From positions 1,488,001 to 1,552,000 of the forward strand of contig NZ_JBHTIF010000001.1 of NCBI RefSeq assembly GCF_042677005.1: 64,000 nucleotides of DNA, read 5' to 3'. Every line of letters begins with the position of its first letter. The first letter of the stretch is position 1. The notes beneath the pieces were generated by a model. It ran no database searches and had not been told where the DNA came from. It worked only from the letters and a program-made list of their open reading frames with translations. Positions 51,864 to 59,924 of the stretch are shown here, one piece after another. Origin of the DNA: Lysobacter_I brunescens (lineage in GTDB: Bacteria > Pseudomonadota > Gammaproteobacteria > Xanthomonadales > Xanthomonadaceae). The position numbers and the translations under genes are program-made.

Positions 51864-53300
51864 TCAGTGCGGCTTGGCGTTCGAGACCGACGCTTCCGAT
51901 CCGCCGCTGCGCGTGTCGCTGTCCGGCAGCTTCGGCAGGCCCTGTACGTAGAGGCCCTCTTCGAGCGGTTCGGATTCGCCTTCGATCCAGGTCTGCGGCG
52001 TCACGCCGATGGCGCGGTCGAGGATGGTCGGCAGCAGGCCGGAGGGCGCGTTGCTGTTGGCGTTCCACATGATCGCGACGCCGAGGTCGCGCTCGGGCAT
52101 CAGTGCGACCACGCCGCGATAGCCCTGCACCGCGCCGCCGTGGAAGACCACGCGATGGCCGGCGTAGTCGAAGATCCGCCAGCCCAGGCCGTAGCCTGCG
52201 GCGTTGAGGCGCTGGCGACGCCAGGACGATCCGCGCAGCTCGGCCGGGGTGTCGATCAGCGGGGCGTGCAGCGTGGCCAGCAGCGACGGCGGCAGCACGT
52301 CGGGGCGGTAGCCGTTGTGCGCCAGCAGCCACTGCGCCATGTCGGTGGCACTCGCGTTCACGCCGGCGGCCGGTGCGACGCGGTAGTACGTCGGTTTCGG
52401 GAACACCGGGCTCCAGCCGGCCTTGGCGCGCACGTGCGGCTTGGCCCAGCGCGGACTGCCGGTGATGCCGTCGAGGCCGTAGCTGGCGTCATGCATGCCC
52501 AGCGGCTTGAACAGGTTCCGCGACACCCAGTCCTCGAAGCGCAGGCCGCTCGCGCCCTGCACGACGTCGCCGACCAGACTGTAGGCGATGTTCTGGTACG
52601 CATAGCATTCGCCGGGCGCGCACTTCATCGGTGCATAGGCGATCTTCTGCACGAGCGACGCGTATTCCGCGTTGCGCTCCAGGTCGCGGTCGAACGCGTT
52701 CGAGGTAATGCCGACGCGGTGGCTCAGGACGTCGGCGAGGGTGAGCTGGTAGGCCGCGCGCGGTTCGGAGAACCGCAGCGACGGGTAGTAGTCGATCACC
52801 GAGCTGTCCCAGCGCAGGCGGCCGTTGCTCACGAGCATGCCGGCGGCGGTGGAGGCGAAGGATTTCGAGAGCGAGGCGAGTCGGAACACGGTATGCGCGT
52901 CGACGACTTCCGGCTGGTTCACGTCGGTGATGCCGTAGCCGCGCGCGCTGACGACGCGACCGCCCTGCACGATGGTCATCGCGAGCCCGGGCACCTTGCT
53001 GCTGTCGACCAGGCCCTGCGCGAGGCGTTCGAATTCGGCGACATCGAAGCCCTCGGCCAGCGGCGCGATGCGCAGCCCGGCGCCGGGATACATGCGGGCC
53101 ATCGTCGCCTTCGGCGAATACACACCGTTCATGCCCGCGCTGCCCGCGTTCGGCTGCTGGCCGCCGTCCCAGTGCAGCGGCGTCTGCGCCGAGAGGCCTG
53201 CGGCCATCGGCAGCAGCAGGGCGATCAGGCCCGCCTTCGCGGCGACGACGCCACGGATGCGATGCGGCCTGCGCGTGGTCGGTCTGTGTCTGGCTTTCAT
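51864..53300 (-). CDS. Secreted serine hydrolase (beta-lactamase/class C-like)
   Basis: 478 residues with a signal peptide (AKAGLIALLLPMAAGLSAQ). The catalytic SxxK is in FRLASLSKSFAST, the YxN is YQNIAYS, and the third motif is HGGAVQGYRG, as in the beta-lactamase-related esterase/peptidase family. It should act in the periplasm. Members include EstB-like esterases and D-amino-acid peptidases; the substrate is unknown. The ATG at 53300 is used because it gives the signal; the longer open frame above is a shadow. It is convergent with the histone-like gene; a hairpin lies just past its stop. Confidence 0.9.
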   Translation of the reverse strand: MKARHRPTTRRPHRIRGVVAAKAGLIALLLPMAAGLSAQTPLHWDGGQQPNAGSAGMNGVYSPKATMARMYPGAGLRIAPLAEGFDVAEFERLAQGLVDSSKVPGLAMTIVQGGRVVSARGYGITDVNQPEVVDAHTVFRLASLSKSFASTAAGMLVSNGRLRWDSSVIDYYPSLRFSEPRAAYQLTLADVLSHRVGITSNAFDRDLERNAEYASLVQKIAYAPMKCAPGECYAYQNIAYSLVGDVVQGASGLRFEDWVSRNLFKPLGMHDASYGLDGITGSPRWAKPHVRAKAGWSPVFPKPTYYRVAPAAGVNASATDMAQWLLAHNGYRPDVLPPSLLATLHAPLIDTPAELRGSSWRRQRLNAAGYGLGWRIFDYAGHRVVFHGGAVQGYRGVVALMPERDLGVAIMWNANSNAPSGLLPTILDRAIGVTPQTWIEGESEPLEEGLYVQGLPKLPDSDTRSGGSEASVSNAKPH

Positions 53301-53474
53301 CGTGCGCCCCCCCTGCGTATGCTTCGCCTGCGGGTCATGTCTGTAGCGGAAGTCGGGGCGCGTCTTCGGCGTAACCAACGGCGGCCCGGGCACGGGCCGG
53401 GCCGCGGGTCGCGGCTCGGCCTTCGGGCGATCATAGCGCCTGCACCGCGATTTGCATGAACAAGGGGAGCTTCG

Positions 53475-54071
53475 ATGCTTATTTTGTTGATCCTGCTCGC
53501 AATTCTTGTCGTGCTGGCCTTGGCCGTCGTCGCCATCCACAACGGCCTGGTGACCGCCCGCAACGGATACAGGAACGCCTTCGCCCAGATCGACGTGCAG
53601 CTGCAGCGTCGCTTCGACCTGATCCCGAACCTGGTCGAGACCGCCAAGGGCTACCTGCAGCACGAGCGCGCGACCCTGGATGCCGTGGTCGCCGCGCGCG
53701 CCGCCGCCCAGTCCGGGCTTGCCGCCGCCAAGTCCCACCCCGGCGATCCCGAAGCCATGGCCCGGCTCGCCGCCGCGCAGGGCGAGCTGAATGCGGGGCT
53801 GGGCCGGCTGCTCGCCGTGGCCGAGGCCTACCCGGACCTCAAGGCCAACCAGAACATGATGCAGCTCACCGAGGAGCTGACCAGCACCGAGAACAAGGTC
53901 GCGTTCGCCCGGCAGGCCTTCAACGACGCGGTGATGGCCTACAACAACCGGCGTGAAGTCTTCCCGTCCAGCCTGGTCGCAGGCATGTTCGACTTCGTGC
54001 CCGCCGTGCAGCTGGCCATCCCGGCTGATCGCCTCGAAGCGGTACGCGAAGCGCCGAAGGTGCAGTTCTGA
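53475..54071 (+). CDS. LemA family protein
   Basis: 198 residues. One N-terminal membrane segment (LILLILLAILVVLALAVVAI) is followed by the LemA coiled helical bundle: HNGLVTARNGYRNAFAQIDV, LQRRFDLIPNLVETAKGYLQ, FARQAFNDAVMAYNNRREVF, then FPSSLVAGMF. The protein is anchored in the membrane. LemA genes usually precede a TPM-domain or M48 protease; here an M48 gene starts 37 bp downstream, in agreement. Exact role is unknown. Confidence 0.95.
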   Translation: MLILLILLAILVVLALAVVAIHNGLVTARNGYRNAFAQIDVQLQRRFDLIPNLVETAKGYLQHERATLDAVVAARAAAQSGLAAAKSHPGDPEAMARLAAAQGELNAGLGRLLAVAEAYPDLKANQNMMQLTEELTSTENKVAFARQAFNDAVMAYNNRREVFPSSLVAGMFDFVPAVQLAIPADRLEAVREAPKVQF

Positions 54072-54108
54072 GCACGATGCAGGCGCTGGACCGGGCACGC
54101 TTCCGCCC

Positions 54109-56022
54109 ATGAATTTCTTCGAACGCCAGGCCACCGCGCGCAGGGCCTCCTTCCGCCTCGTCCTGCTGTTCTCGTTCGCGGTGCTCGGCATCGTCTGCGC
54201 CATCGACCTGGTGGTGTGGATCGCCCTCGCGGGCAGCGATGTGCGCACGCCCGCGCAGATCGGCGCGGTCCTCGTCGCCGTGTCGGTGCTGACCGTGGCG
54301 GTGATCGGCCTGGGCTCGCTGTACCGTATCGCCAGCCTGCGCGGCGGCGGTGCGGCGATCGCGCTGCAGATGGGCGGCACACCGGTGCCGGAGCAGAGCC
54401 GTGATCCGCAGCTGCGCCGGCTGCGCAACGTGGTCGAGGAGATCTCGATCGCCTCCGGCGTGCCGATGCCGCAGCTGTACGTGCTGGAGCACGAGGCCGG
54501 CATCAACGCCTTCGCCGCCGGCTACACGCCCGCCGATGCCGCCGTCGCGGTCACGCGCGGTGCGCTGGAGCGCTTGAATCGCGACGAATTGCAGGGCGTG
54601 ATCGCGCATGAGTTCAGTCATGTGCTCAACGGCGACATGCGCCTGAACATCCGCCTGATCGGCGTGCTGTTCGGCATCCTGATGATCGCGCTGATCGGCC
54701 GCAGGATCCTCGAACACGGCCGCTTCGGCGGACGCGGTCGCGATGCCGCGGCCGTGGTGGTCGCGGCGCTGGTCGCGATGGCGATCGGCTATCTCGGTCT
54801 GTTCTTCGGACGCATGATCAAGGCCGGTGTCAGCCGATCGCGCGAGCTGCTCGCTGATGCATCTGCCGTGCAGTTCACGCGGCAGACCACGGGCCTCGCC
54901 GGCGCGCTGAAGAAGATCGCGGGCCTGCACGAGGGCGCGAAGCTCGAACATGCCGGCGACGCCGAGGAAGTCAGCCACATGCTGTTCGGCGACGGCGTGG
55001 GCCTGCGCGGGCTGTTCGCGACGCATCCACCGCTGCTGCAGCGCATCCAGGCGCTGGAACCGGGCTTCGGCAGCGAACAGCTGGGCCAGCTGTCGCTACG
55101 CTGGCGCAGCGAACCGCCGCATGGCCTGGAGGAAGACCTGCGCCTGGGCCTGGCCGGTGCCGCGACCGGCGTGCTGCCGCCGACGCATGGCGCGATGCAG
55201 GTCGCCCCGGCGCTGGTCGCGGCGCAGGTCGCGCAGCCGCAGCCGGACGATTACCGTCGTGCCGACATCATCGCCGCGCAACTGCCCGAAGCGTTGCGTG
55301 CGCTGGCGGCGCAGCGCGAGGACGTGGTCACGCTGGTGCTCGCGCTGCTGCTCGACGCCGATGCATCCGTGCGCGACAGGCAGCATGCCGAGATCGCCGC
55401 GCGCCTGGGGCGCGATCGCGCGGTGATGGCGACGGCGTTGCGCGACGAGCATCTGGTCGACCTGCATCCGATGTTGCGCCTGCCGCTGGCCTCGCTGTGC
55501 TTTCCGGTGCTGTGCCGCAGGCCGCGGCCGGAGATGAGTCGCGTGCTGGATGCCATCCATGCCGCGGTCAACGCCGACGCCCGCGTCTCGGTGTTCGAGT
55601 ACTGTCTCGGCACGCTGCTGAGGATGCAGGTCCGCGCATCGCTGGATCCCTCGCGGCAGCGGCAGTTCGGGCGTCGCCGCATCGCGGACGCCCGCCGCGA
55701 GATCGCGACCCTGCTCTCGGTGGTCGCGCGGGCCGGCCACGACGATGGCCAGGACGCGCAGCGTGCCTATCTCGCCGGCATGCAGCGCGTGCTGCCGCGC
55801 GACGACCTCGATTTGGTCGTACCGAGCGAGGGCGTGACGGCGCTGGAGCCGGTGTGGCCGGTGCTCGATGCGCTGGAACCGCACGCCAAGCAGCTGCTGG
55901 TCGAAGCGGTGACCGCGGCGGTCAGCCACGACGGCCGCATCGGCGTCGCCGAATCCGAACTGCTGCGCACCGTCTGCGCCGTCCTGCACTGTCCGCTGCC
56001 GCCGGTGCTGGAGCGGGGCTGA
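54109..56022 (+). CDS. M48 family membrane metalloprotease (HtpX-like) with C-terminal extension
   Basis: 637 residues from the ATG at 54109. Two membrane helices at the start (LVLLFSFAVLGIVCAIDLVV, AVLVAVSVLTVAVIGLG) and two in the middle flank the zinc site: His167-Glu168-xx-His171 in LQGVIAHEFSHVLNGDM. The third ligand is probably the Glu of SRSRELLADASAV. The last about 300 residues (from about 340) are a soluble extension not found in HtpX, with helices such as ALRALAAQREDVVTLVLALL. It likely works with LemA in membrane protein quality control. Confidence 0.92.
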   Translation: MNFFERQATARRASFRLVLLFSFAVLGIVCAIDLVVWIALAGSDVRTPAQIGAVLVAVSVLTVAVIGLGSLYRIASLRGGGAAIALQMGGTPVPEQSRDPQLRRLRNVVEEISIASGVPMPQLYVLEHEAGINAFAAGYTPADAAVAVTRGALERLNRDELQGVIAHEFSHVLNGDMRLNIRLIGVLFGILMIALIGRRILEHGRFGGRGRDAAAVVVAALVAMAIGYLGLFFGRMIKAGVSRSRELLADASAVQFTRQTTGLAGALKKIAGLHEGAKLEHAGDAEEVSHMLFGDGVGLRGLFATHPPLLQRIQALEPGFGSEQLGQLSLRWRSEPPHGLEEDLRLGLAGAATGVLPPTHGAMQVAPALVAAQVAQPQPDDYRRADIIAAQLPEALRALAAQREDVVTLVLALLLDADASVRDRQHAEIAARLGRDRAVMATALRDEHLVDLHPMLRLPLASLCFPVLCRRPRPEMSRVLDAIHAAVNADARVSVFEYCLGTLLRMQVRASLDPSRQRQFGRRRIADARREIATLLSVVARAGHDDGQDAQRAYLAGMQRVLPRDDLDLVVPSEGVTALEPVWPVLDALEPHAKQLLVEAVTAAVSHDGRIGVAESELLRTVCAVLHCPLPPVLERG

Positions 56023-56025
56023 TCG

Positions 56026-56053
56026 CCGCCGTTTTTCGTCCCCGAAAATGGCG
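56026..56053. terminator. Bidirectional terminator between M48 and zinc-ribbon genes
   Basis: A stem of GCC and TTTTCG pairs with CGAAAA and GGC across a TCCC loop, with small internal mismatches. T-runs on both strands are built into the stem, so it can serve the two convergent genes. Confidence 0.6.
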
Positions 56054-56065
56054 TCGGCGATAACG

Positions 56066-56497
56066 TCAGTCCGCGAGCGCGGCCGAGACTTTCTTGAGCA
56101 GCTTGTCGAAGGCGCTGTCGTATTCGCTGTCGTCGACGAAGTCCTTGAATTCGCCCGCGTCGTAGAAACGGCCGTAGCAGAACTTGCAGCTTTCGAAGCG
56201 GATGTGCGGCTGGTGCGGATCGACCATGTGGACCAGCGGATAGTGTTCGCAGGCCGGGCAGAGCAGTCGGGTCGCGGCGGGCGCGGTCGGGTCGAAGTAT
56301 TCGCCCTCGGCCGGCGCGGCGGGTTCGCCCAGGTCGATGCGTGCGGCATCCTCGCGCAGCTGTTCGTGCGCCATGATCTCGAACCACATGCCCCGGCAGC
56401 TTTCGCAGCGATGGACGACCGCTTCCTCGAAGCCTTCCAGCGCGTGCATGGCGGCGTGGCACTTCGGGCAGTGCATCGATGTGGTCGTGTCGGACAT
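56066..56497 (-). CDS. Zinc-ribbon (zf-TFIIB) protein
   Basis: 143 residues. Two CxxC pairs form the first ribbon (MHCPKCHAAM and HRCESCRGMWFE), the typical zf-TFIIB module. A second pair of CxxC (LLCPACEHYPLV and ESCKFCYGRFYD) follows. The C-terminus is acidic and helical (FKDFVDDSEYDSAFDKLLKK). Members are small, uncharacterised and cytoplasmic. It is co-oriented with the GNAT and clp genes upstream and lies just before the convergent terminator. Confidence 0.88.
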   Translation of the reverse strand: MSDTTTSMHCPKCHAAMHALEGFEEAVVHRCESCRGMWFEIMAHEQLREDAARIDLGEPAAPAEGEYFDPTAPAATRLLCPACEHYPLVHMVDPHQPHIRFESCKFCYGRFYDAGEFKDFVDDSEYDSAFDKLLKKVSAALAD

Positions 56498-56524
56498 GGG
56501 CGTGGGGCTCGGGTCGTGCTCGGG

Positions 56525-56992
56525 TCAGTCGCCGAGCAGCTTCACGAAGCGCACGGCGCCCTCGGTGAAGCCGCAGGCGCGGTAGAAGGCATGGGCCTCG
56601 GTGCGGTGCCCGGCGCTGGTGACTTCCAGGCGGGCGGCGCCGCCGAGGCGGGCGCGGCGTTCGGCGTCGCGCAGCAGCAGGCGACCGACGCCCTGGCCCT
56701 GGGCATCCTCGGCCACCACCAGGGCGGTGACCCGGCAGGTGGTGGTGCCCAGCGGCAGGTAGTACATGAAGTCGAGGGCGAGCAGGCCGCAGGCGACGCC
56801 ACGGCTGCGGGCCAGGATCAGGGCCTGGCGGTCGTTGTGCTGGACGGTGCTGATGCGCTCGGCGGCGTCGTCGGGCTCGCAGGGGTAGCCAAGCTGCGTG
56901 AGCAGCGCCGCCACGTCCCCGGCATCGCCGGGGATAGCACCGCGGAGGTCGATGTCCTCCGGCGGCGGGCCGGGCATGGCGGGGTGCGTCAC
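56525..56992 (-). CDS. GNAT family N-acetyltransferase
   Basis: 155 residues. The acetyl-CoA binding motif is VTALVVAEDAQGQGVGRLLL (Q-x-x-G-x-G). Further segments are RRARLGGAARLEVTSAGHRT and AHAFYRACGFTEGAVRFVKL. The opening DIDLRGAIPGDAGDVAALLT is the usual first strand and helix. The substrate is unknown. It starts 17 bp downstream of the clp stop and is probably co-transcribed with clp. Confidence 0.92.
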   Translation of the reverse strand: MTHPAMPGPPPEDIDLRGAIPGDAGDVAALLTQLGYPCEPDDAAERISTVQHNDRQALILARSRGVACGLLALDFMYYLPLGTTTCRVTALVVAEDAQGQGVGRLLLRDAERRARLGGAARLEVTSAGHRTEAHAFYRACGFTEGAVRFVKLLGD

Positions 56993-57008
56993 CGGGAGGC
57001 GAGGCCGG

Positions 57009-57704
57009 TCAGCGGGTGCCGTAGACGACCACGGTCTTGCCGCGGGCGTGCAGCTTGCCGTCGGCCTGCAGCTTCTTGAGCACGCGGCCGGCCATTTCGC
57101 GCGAGCAGCCGACCAGGCGCGCCAGCTCCTGGCGGGACACGCGCAGCTGGGTGCCCTGCGGGTGGCTCATGGCTTCCGGCTCGCGGGTCAGGTCGTGCAG
57201 GGCACGGATGATCCGGTCGGTGACGTCGAGGAAGGCCAGGCGGCCGGCCTTGCGGCTGGTGTCCAGCAGGCGCCGGGACAGCTGGGCGCCGATGGCGTAG
57301 ATCAGCTGGGCGGCGTCGTTGCCGAGCGGACCTTCCAGCAGCTGGTACAGGCGCTCGTAGCCGATTTCCGCCAGTTCGCACTGGGTGCGGGTGCGGGTGC
57401 GCAGCACCACCTCGCGGCGGTCGCTCTCGACGAACAGGCCCATCTCGCCGACGAATTCGCCCGGGCCGAAGTAGCCCAGGACCAGCTCGCGCCCGTCGTC
57501 TTCCTCCGTGATGATGCTGACCGAACCGGAGATCACGTAATACAAGGTGCCGGCCGGATCCCCCGGGCGGAACACCTCGGTCCGCGGCGGGTAGCGGCGA
57601 CGGTGGCAGTGGGACAGGAAACGCTCGATGGTCGCGACCGTCGGAGCGAGCGGGTTGGCGTTTCGGCGGAGAGGTGTCAGCGTGGCCACGGGGGATGTGT
57701 TCAT
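57009..57704 (-). CDS. clp: Clp, CRP/FNR-family global regulator
   Basis: 231 residues, nearly collinear with Xanthomonas Clp. The cyclic-nucleotide domain has RRRYPPRTEVFRPGDPAGTL, ISGSVSIITEEDDGRELVLG and GPGEFVGEMGLFVESDRREV. The helix-turn-helix is RVSRQELARLVGCSREMAGR. In Xanthomonas and Lysobacter the protein binds c-di-GMP, which stops DNA binding, and controls exoenzymes, polysaccharide, motility and antibiotic genes. The EVV-LRTRTRTQ insertion is two residues longer than the Xanthomonas form. The gene is divergent from speD, a conserved pair in the family. Confidence 0.97.
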   Translation of the reverse strand: MNTSPVATLTPLRRNANPLAPTVATIERFLSHCHRRRYPPRTEVFRPGDPAGTLYYVISGSVSIITEEDDGRELVLGYFGPGEFVGEMGLFVESDRREVVLRTRTRTQCELAEIGYERLYQLLEGPLGNDAAQLIYAIGAQLSRRLLDTSRKAGRLAFLDVTDRIIRALHDLTREPEAMSHPQGTQLRVSRQELARLVGCSREMAGRVLKKLQADGKLHARGKTVVVYGTR

Positions 57705-57911
57705 GCGAGCCAGAGCGAAGGAATGGGCAAGAGTAGGCTTTTGTTCGGTTCCGGGCAAACCGTGGCTTTCAGCCCCCGGCCCGCGTCCCGGCCCGCCCGC
57801 CCGTCAGCCCGGGCTGCGGATTCCCGGGGCCGGCCCGGCAAACGGTGGCGCCGCCCCCCCCTCTGCCGCATAATCGCGCCCCCTACCTCCGTACCCCAAG
57901 GAACCGATGCC

Positions 57912-58706
57912 GTGGTCAAGCCGCTGCCGCGTCTGAAGCTGCAAGGCTTCAACAACCTGACCAAAGCGCTGTCGTTCAATATCTACGACGTCTGCTACGC
58001 GGTCTCCGAGGAGGAGCGCCAGCGCTACATCGCGTACATCGACGAGGAGTACAACGCCGACCGCCTGACGCAGATCCTGACCGACGTCGCCGAGATCATC
58101 GGCGCCAACATCCTCAACATCGCCCGCCAAGACTACGACCCGCAGGGCGCGTCGGTGACCATCCTCATCTCCGAGGAGCCGGTGATCGACAAGAAGGATG
58201 CCGGCAAGGAGCTGATCTCCGACGCGGTGGTCGCGCACATGGACAAGTCGCACATCACTGTGCACACCTATCCGGAAACCCATCCGGACAACGGCATCGC
58301 CACGTTCCGCGCCGACATCGACGTCGCCACCTGCGGCGTGATCTCGCCGCTGAAGGCGCTGAACTACCTGATCGAGAGCTTCGAGTCCGACATCGTCATC
58401 ATGGACTACCGCGTGCGCGGCTTCACCCGCGACGTGAAGGGCAAGAAGCACTACATCGACCACAAGATCAACTCGATCCAGGACTACCTGGCCAAGAACA
58501 TCAAGTCGCGCTACGAGATGCTCGACGTGAACGTCTACCAGGAAAACATCTTCCACACGAAGATGCATCTCAAGGAATTCGACCTCGACACCTATCTGTT
58601 CGAGGAGAAGGCCAAGAACCTGTCCTTCAAGGAACGCATGAAGATCGAGGCGCGCCTGAAGCGGGAGATCGAAGAGCTCTACCACGGCCGCAACCTGGCC
58701 GAGTGA
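57912..58706 (+). CDS. speD: S-adenosylmethionine decarboxylase proenzyme
   Basis: 264 residues, exactly the length of the E. coli enzyme, from a GTG at 57912 with AAGGAAC upstream. It makes decarboxylated SAM for spermidine synthesis. Self-cleavage should occur before Ser113 in HMDKSHITVHTYPE, giving the pyruvoyl group. NNLTKALSFNIYDVCYAVSE and MDYRVRGFTRDVKGKKHYID are also conserved. It is divergent from clp and ends with a clear terminator. Confidence 0.98.
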   Translation: MVKPLPRLKLQGFNNLTKALSFNIYDVCYAVSEEERQRYIAYIDEEYNADRLTQILTDVAEIIGANILNIARQDYDPQGASVTILISEEPVIDKKDAGKELISDAVVAHMDKSHITVHTYPETHPDNGIATFRADIDVATCGVISPLKALNYLIESFESDIVIMDYRVRGFTRDVKGKKHYIDHKINSIQDYLAKNIKSRYEMLDVNVYQENIFHTKMHLKEFDLDTYLFEEKAKNLSFKERMKIEARLKREIEELYHGRNLAE

Positions 58707-58752
58707 CGGGTCAGGCACGGGTCATCGCACCCGTGCCACCCTGCGCCACCTC

Positions 58753-58886
58753 GCGGGACGACCCGCACGCGACATCTCGACGATGCGCGAACCGAACGAC
58801 CGACGGCGGTCCGGACCTTCCGGGCCGCCGTTTCGCTTTTCGGCATGCCGAAAGCGCGACGGCTCCGGATTCACCTGGAGACGACC
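58753..58886 (+). promoter_or_regulatory. Candidate guanidine-II (mini-ykkC) type leader before sugE
   Basis: A perfect hairpin GCGGG-ACGA-CCCGC (58753-58766) carries the ACGA loop of the guanidine-II motif. A second GGAG-ACGA-CC sits at the ribosome site just before the sugE ATG. The distance between the two loops (about 120 nt) is longer than typical, and the speD terminator lies between. The call is weak but the downstream gene is the classic target. Confidence 0.3.
58803..58840 (+). terminator. speD terminator
   Basis: A 12-bp stem (58803-58814 with 58820-58831, one wobble) is followed by TTTCGCTTTT. A second small hairpin GCTTTTCGGC / GCCGAAAGC follows. Confidence 0.8.
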
Positions 58887-59204
58887 ATGTCGTGGATGCA
58901 CCTGTTCCTGGCCGGACTGTTCGAGATCGCCTTCGCCCTGGGCCTCAAGCACACCGAGGGGTTCACCCGCCCCTGGCCGACCCTGTTCACCGCGCTGGCC
59001 GCCGCGATCAGCTTCTGGCTGCTCACGCGTGCCCTTGAGGGCATCCCGCTGGGCACGGCCTATGCGGTCTGGACCGGTATCGGCGCGATCGGCGTAGCCC
59101 TGGTCGGCATGACCGCGTTCGGCGAGAGCGCCTCGCCTGCGCGGTTGGCCTGCCTGGCGATGATCGTCGCCGGCGTGGCCGGCCTGAAGCTGCTCTCGCG
59201 CTGA
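58887..59204 (+). CDS. sugE: SMR family guanidinium exporter (SugE/Gdx)
   Basis: 105 residues and four helices. The opening MSWMHLFLAGLFEIAFALGL carries the essential membrane Glu (Glu13). LLTRALEGIPLGTAYAVWTG and GAIGVALVGMTAFGESAS are the family's second and third helices. The pattern GTAYAVWTGIGA fits the SugE/Gdx branch, which exports guanidinium, more than EmrE. The gene has CTGGAG before the ATG. A guanidine-responsive leader is suspected upstream. Confidence 0.92.
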   Translation: MSWMHLFLAGLFEIAFALGLKHTEGFTRPWPTLFTALAAAISFWLLTRALEGIPLGTAYAVWTGIGAIGVALVGMTAFGESASPARLACLAMIVAGVAGLKLLSR

Positions 59205-59220
59205 CCGTGCCTGGCGCAGG

Positions 59221-59865
59221 TCAGAGCCGGTAGGCGACCGTCTTCATCACCTTCGACGCCAGCGCCATCACGGTCGGCACCGGCGGCGGCAGGATCTTCG
59301 CCCCGGCCTCGCGGGCATGCTCGGCATGGCGGACTTCGTCGTCCTTCATGACCCGCAGGATGGCGCGGCTGCGGCCATCGGCGGCCGGCAGGGTCTGCAG
59401 GTGCTCTTCGAGATGGGCTTCCACCTGGCGCTCGGTCTCGACCACGAAGCCGAGGTTCCAGCCGTCGCCGCGCAGCCCGGCGAGCACGCCGATGGCGTAG
59501 CTGCCGGCGTACCACACCGGGTTGAGCAGGCTGGGGCGGCTGTCCAGCTCGCGCAGGCGGTCGGCGCACCAGGCGAGGTGGTCGGTTTCTTCCTGCGCCG
59601 CAGCCAGCAGCTGCGCACGGGTGCCTTCGTCGCGGGCCACCGCCGCCTGGCCGACGTACAGCGCCTGCGCGCAGACCTCGCCGACGTGGTTGATGCGCAT
59701 CAGCCCGGCGGCATGGCGGCGCTCGGCCTCGTCCAGCACGACCTCGGCCTCGGCATCGCCGGGATTGGGGCGCGCGGCGCGGGGCGAGCCGGCCACGGTG
59801 TCGAGTGCGTTCTGGGCGTCGACGATCAGGCGATCGAGCGGGGACAGGCGGCGGGTCGTGGTCAT
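59221..59865 (-). CDS. coq7: 2-polyprenyl-3-methyl-6-methoxy-1,4-benzoquinone hydroxylase
   Basis: 214 residues. Di-iron monooxygenase of ubiquinone synthesis. Metal-ligand helices are visible: DEAERRHAAGLMRINHVGEV, AQEETDHLAWCADR with ExxH, VETERQVEAHLEEHL and KDDEVRHAEHAREAG with the second ExxH. The start is the ATG at 59865 (MTTTRRLSPLDR); an upstream Met in frame gives only a short extension. The protein binds the inner membrane through a hydrophobic face. The two genes are convergent (sugE ends 16 bp away). The coq7/speD/clp neighbourhood is conserved in the family. Confidence 0.95.
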   Translation of the reverse strand: MTTTRRLSPLDRLIVDAQNALDTVAGSPRAARPNPGDAEAEVVLDEAERRHAAGLMRINHVGEVCAQALYVGQAAVARDEGTRAQLLAAAQEETDHLAWCADRLRELDSRPSLLNPVWYAGSYAIGVLAGLRGDGWNLGFVVETERQVEAHLEEHLQTLPAADGRSRAILRVMKDDEVRHAEHAREAGAKILPPPVPTVMALASKVMKTVAYRL

Positions 59866-59924
59866 GCCGGCATTATCGTCCAAACCATGCCGAACTTCGC
59901 CGGAAGCGTGTCACACCAGGCAGG

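Noticed and set aside
57747..57898. Frames crossing the clp/speD gap
   Set aside because: Pro/Arg-rich translation of GC-rich promoter DNA. The real speD start is the GTG at 57912.
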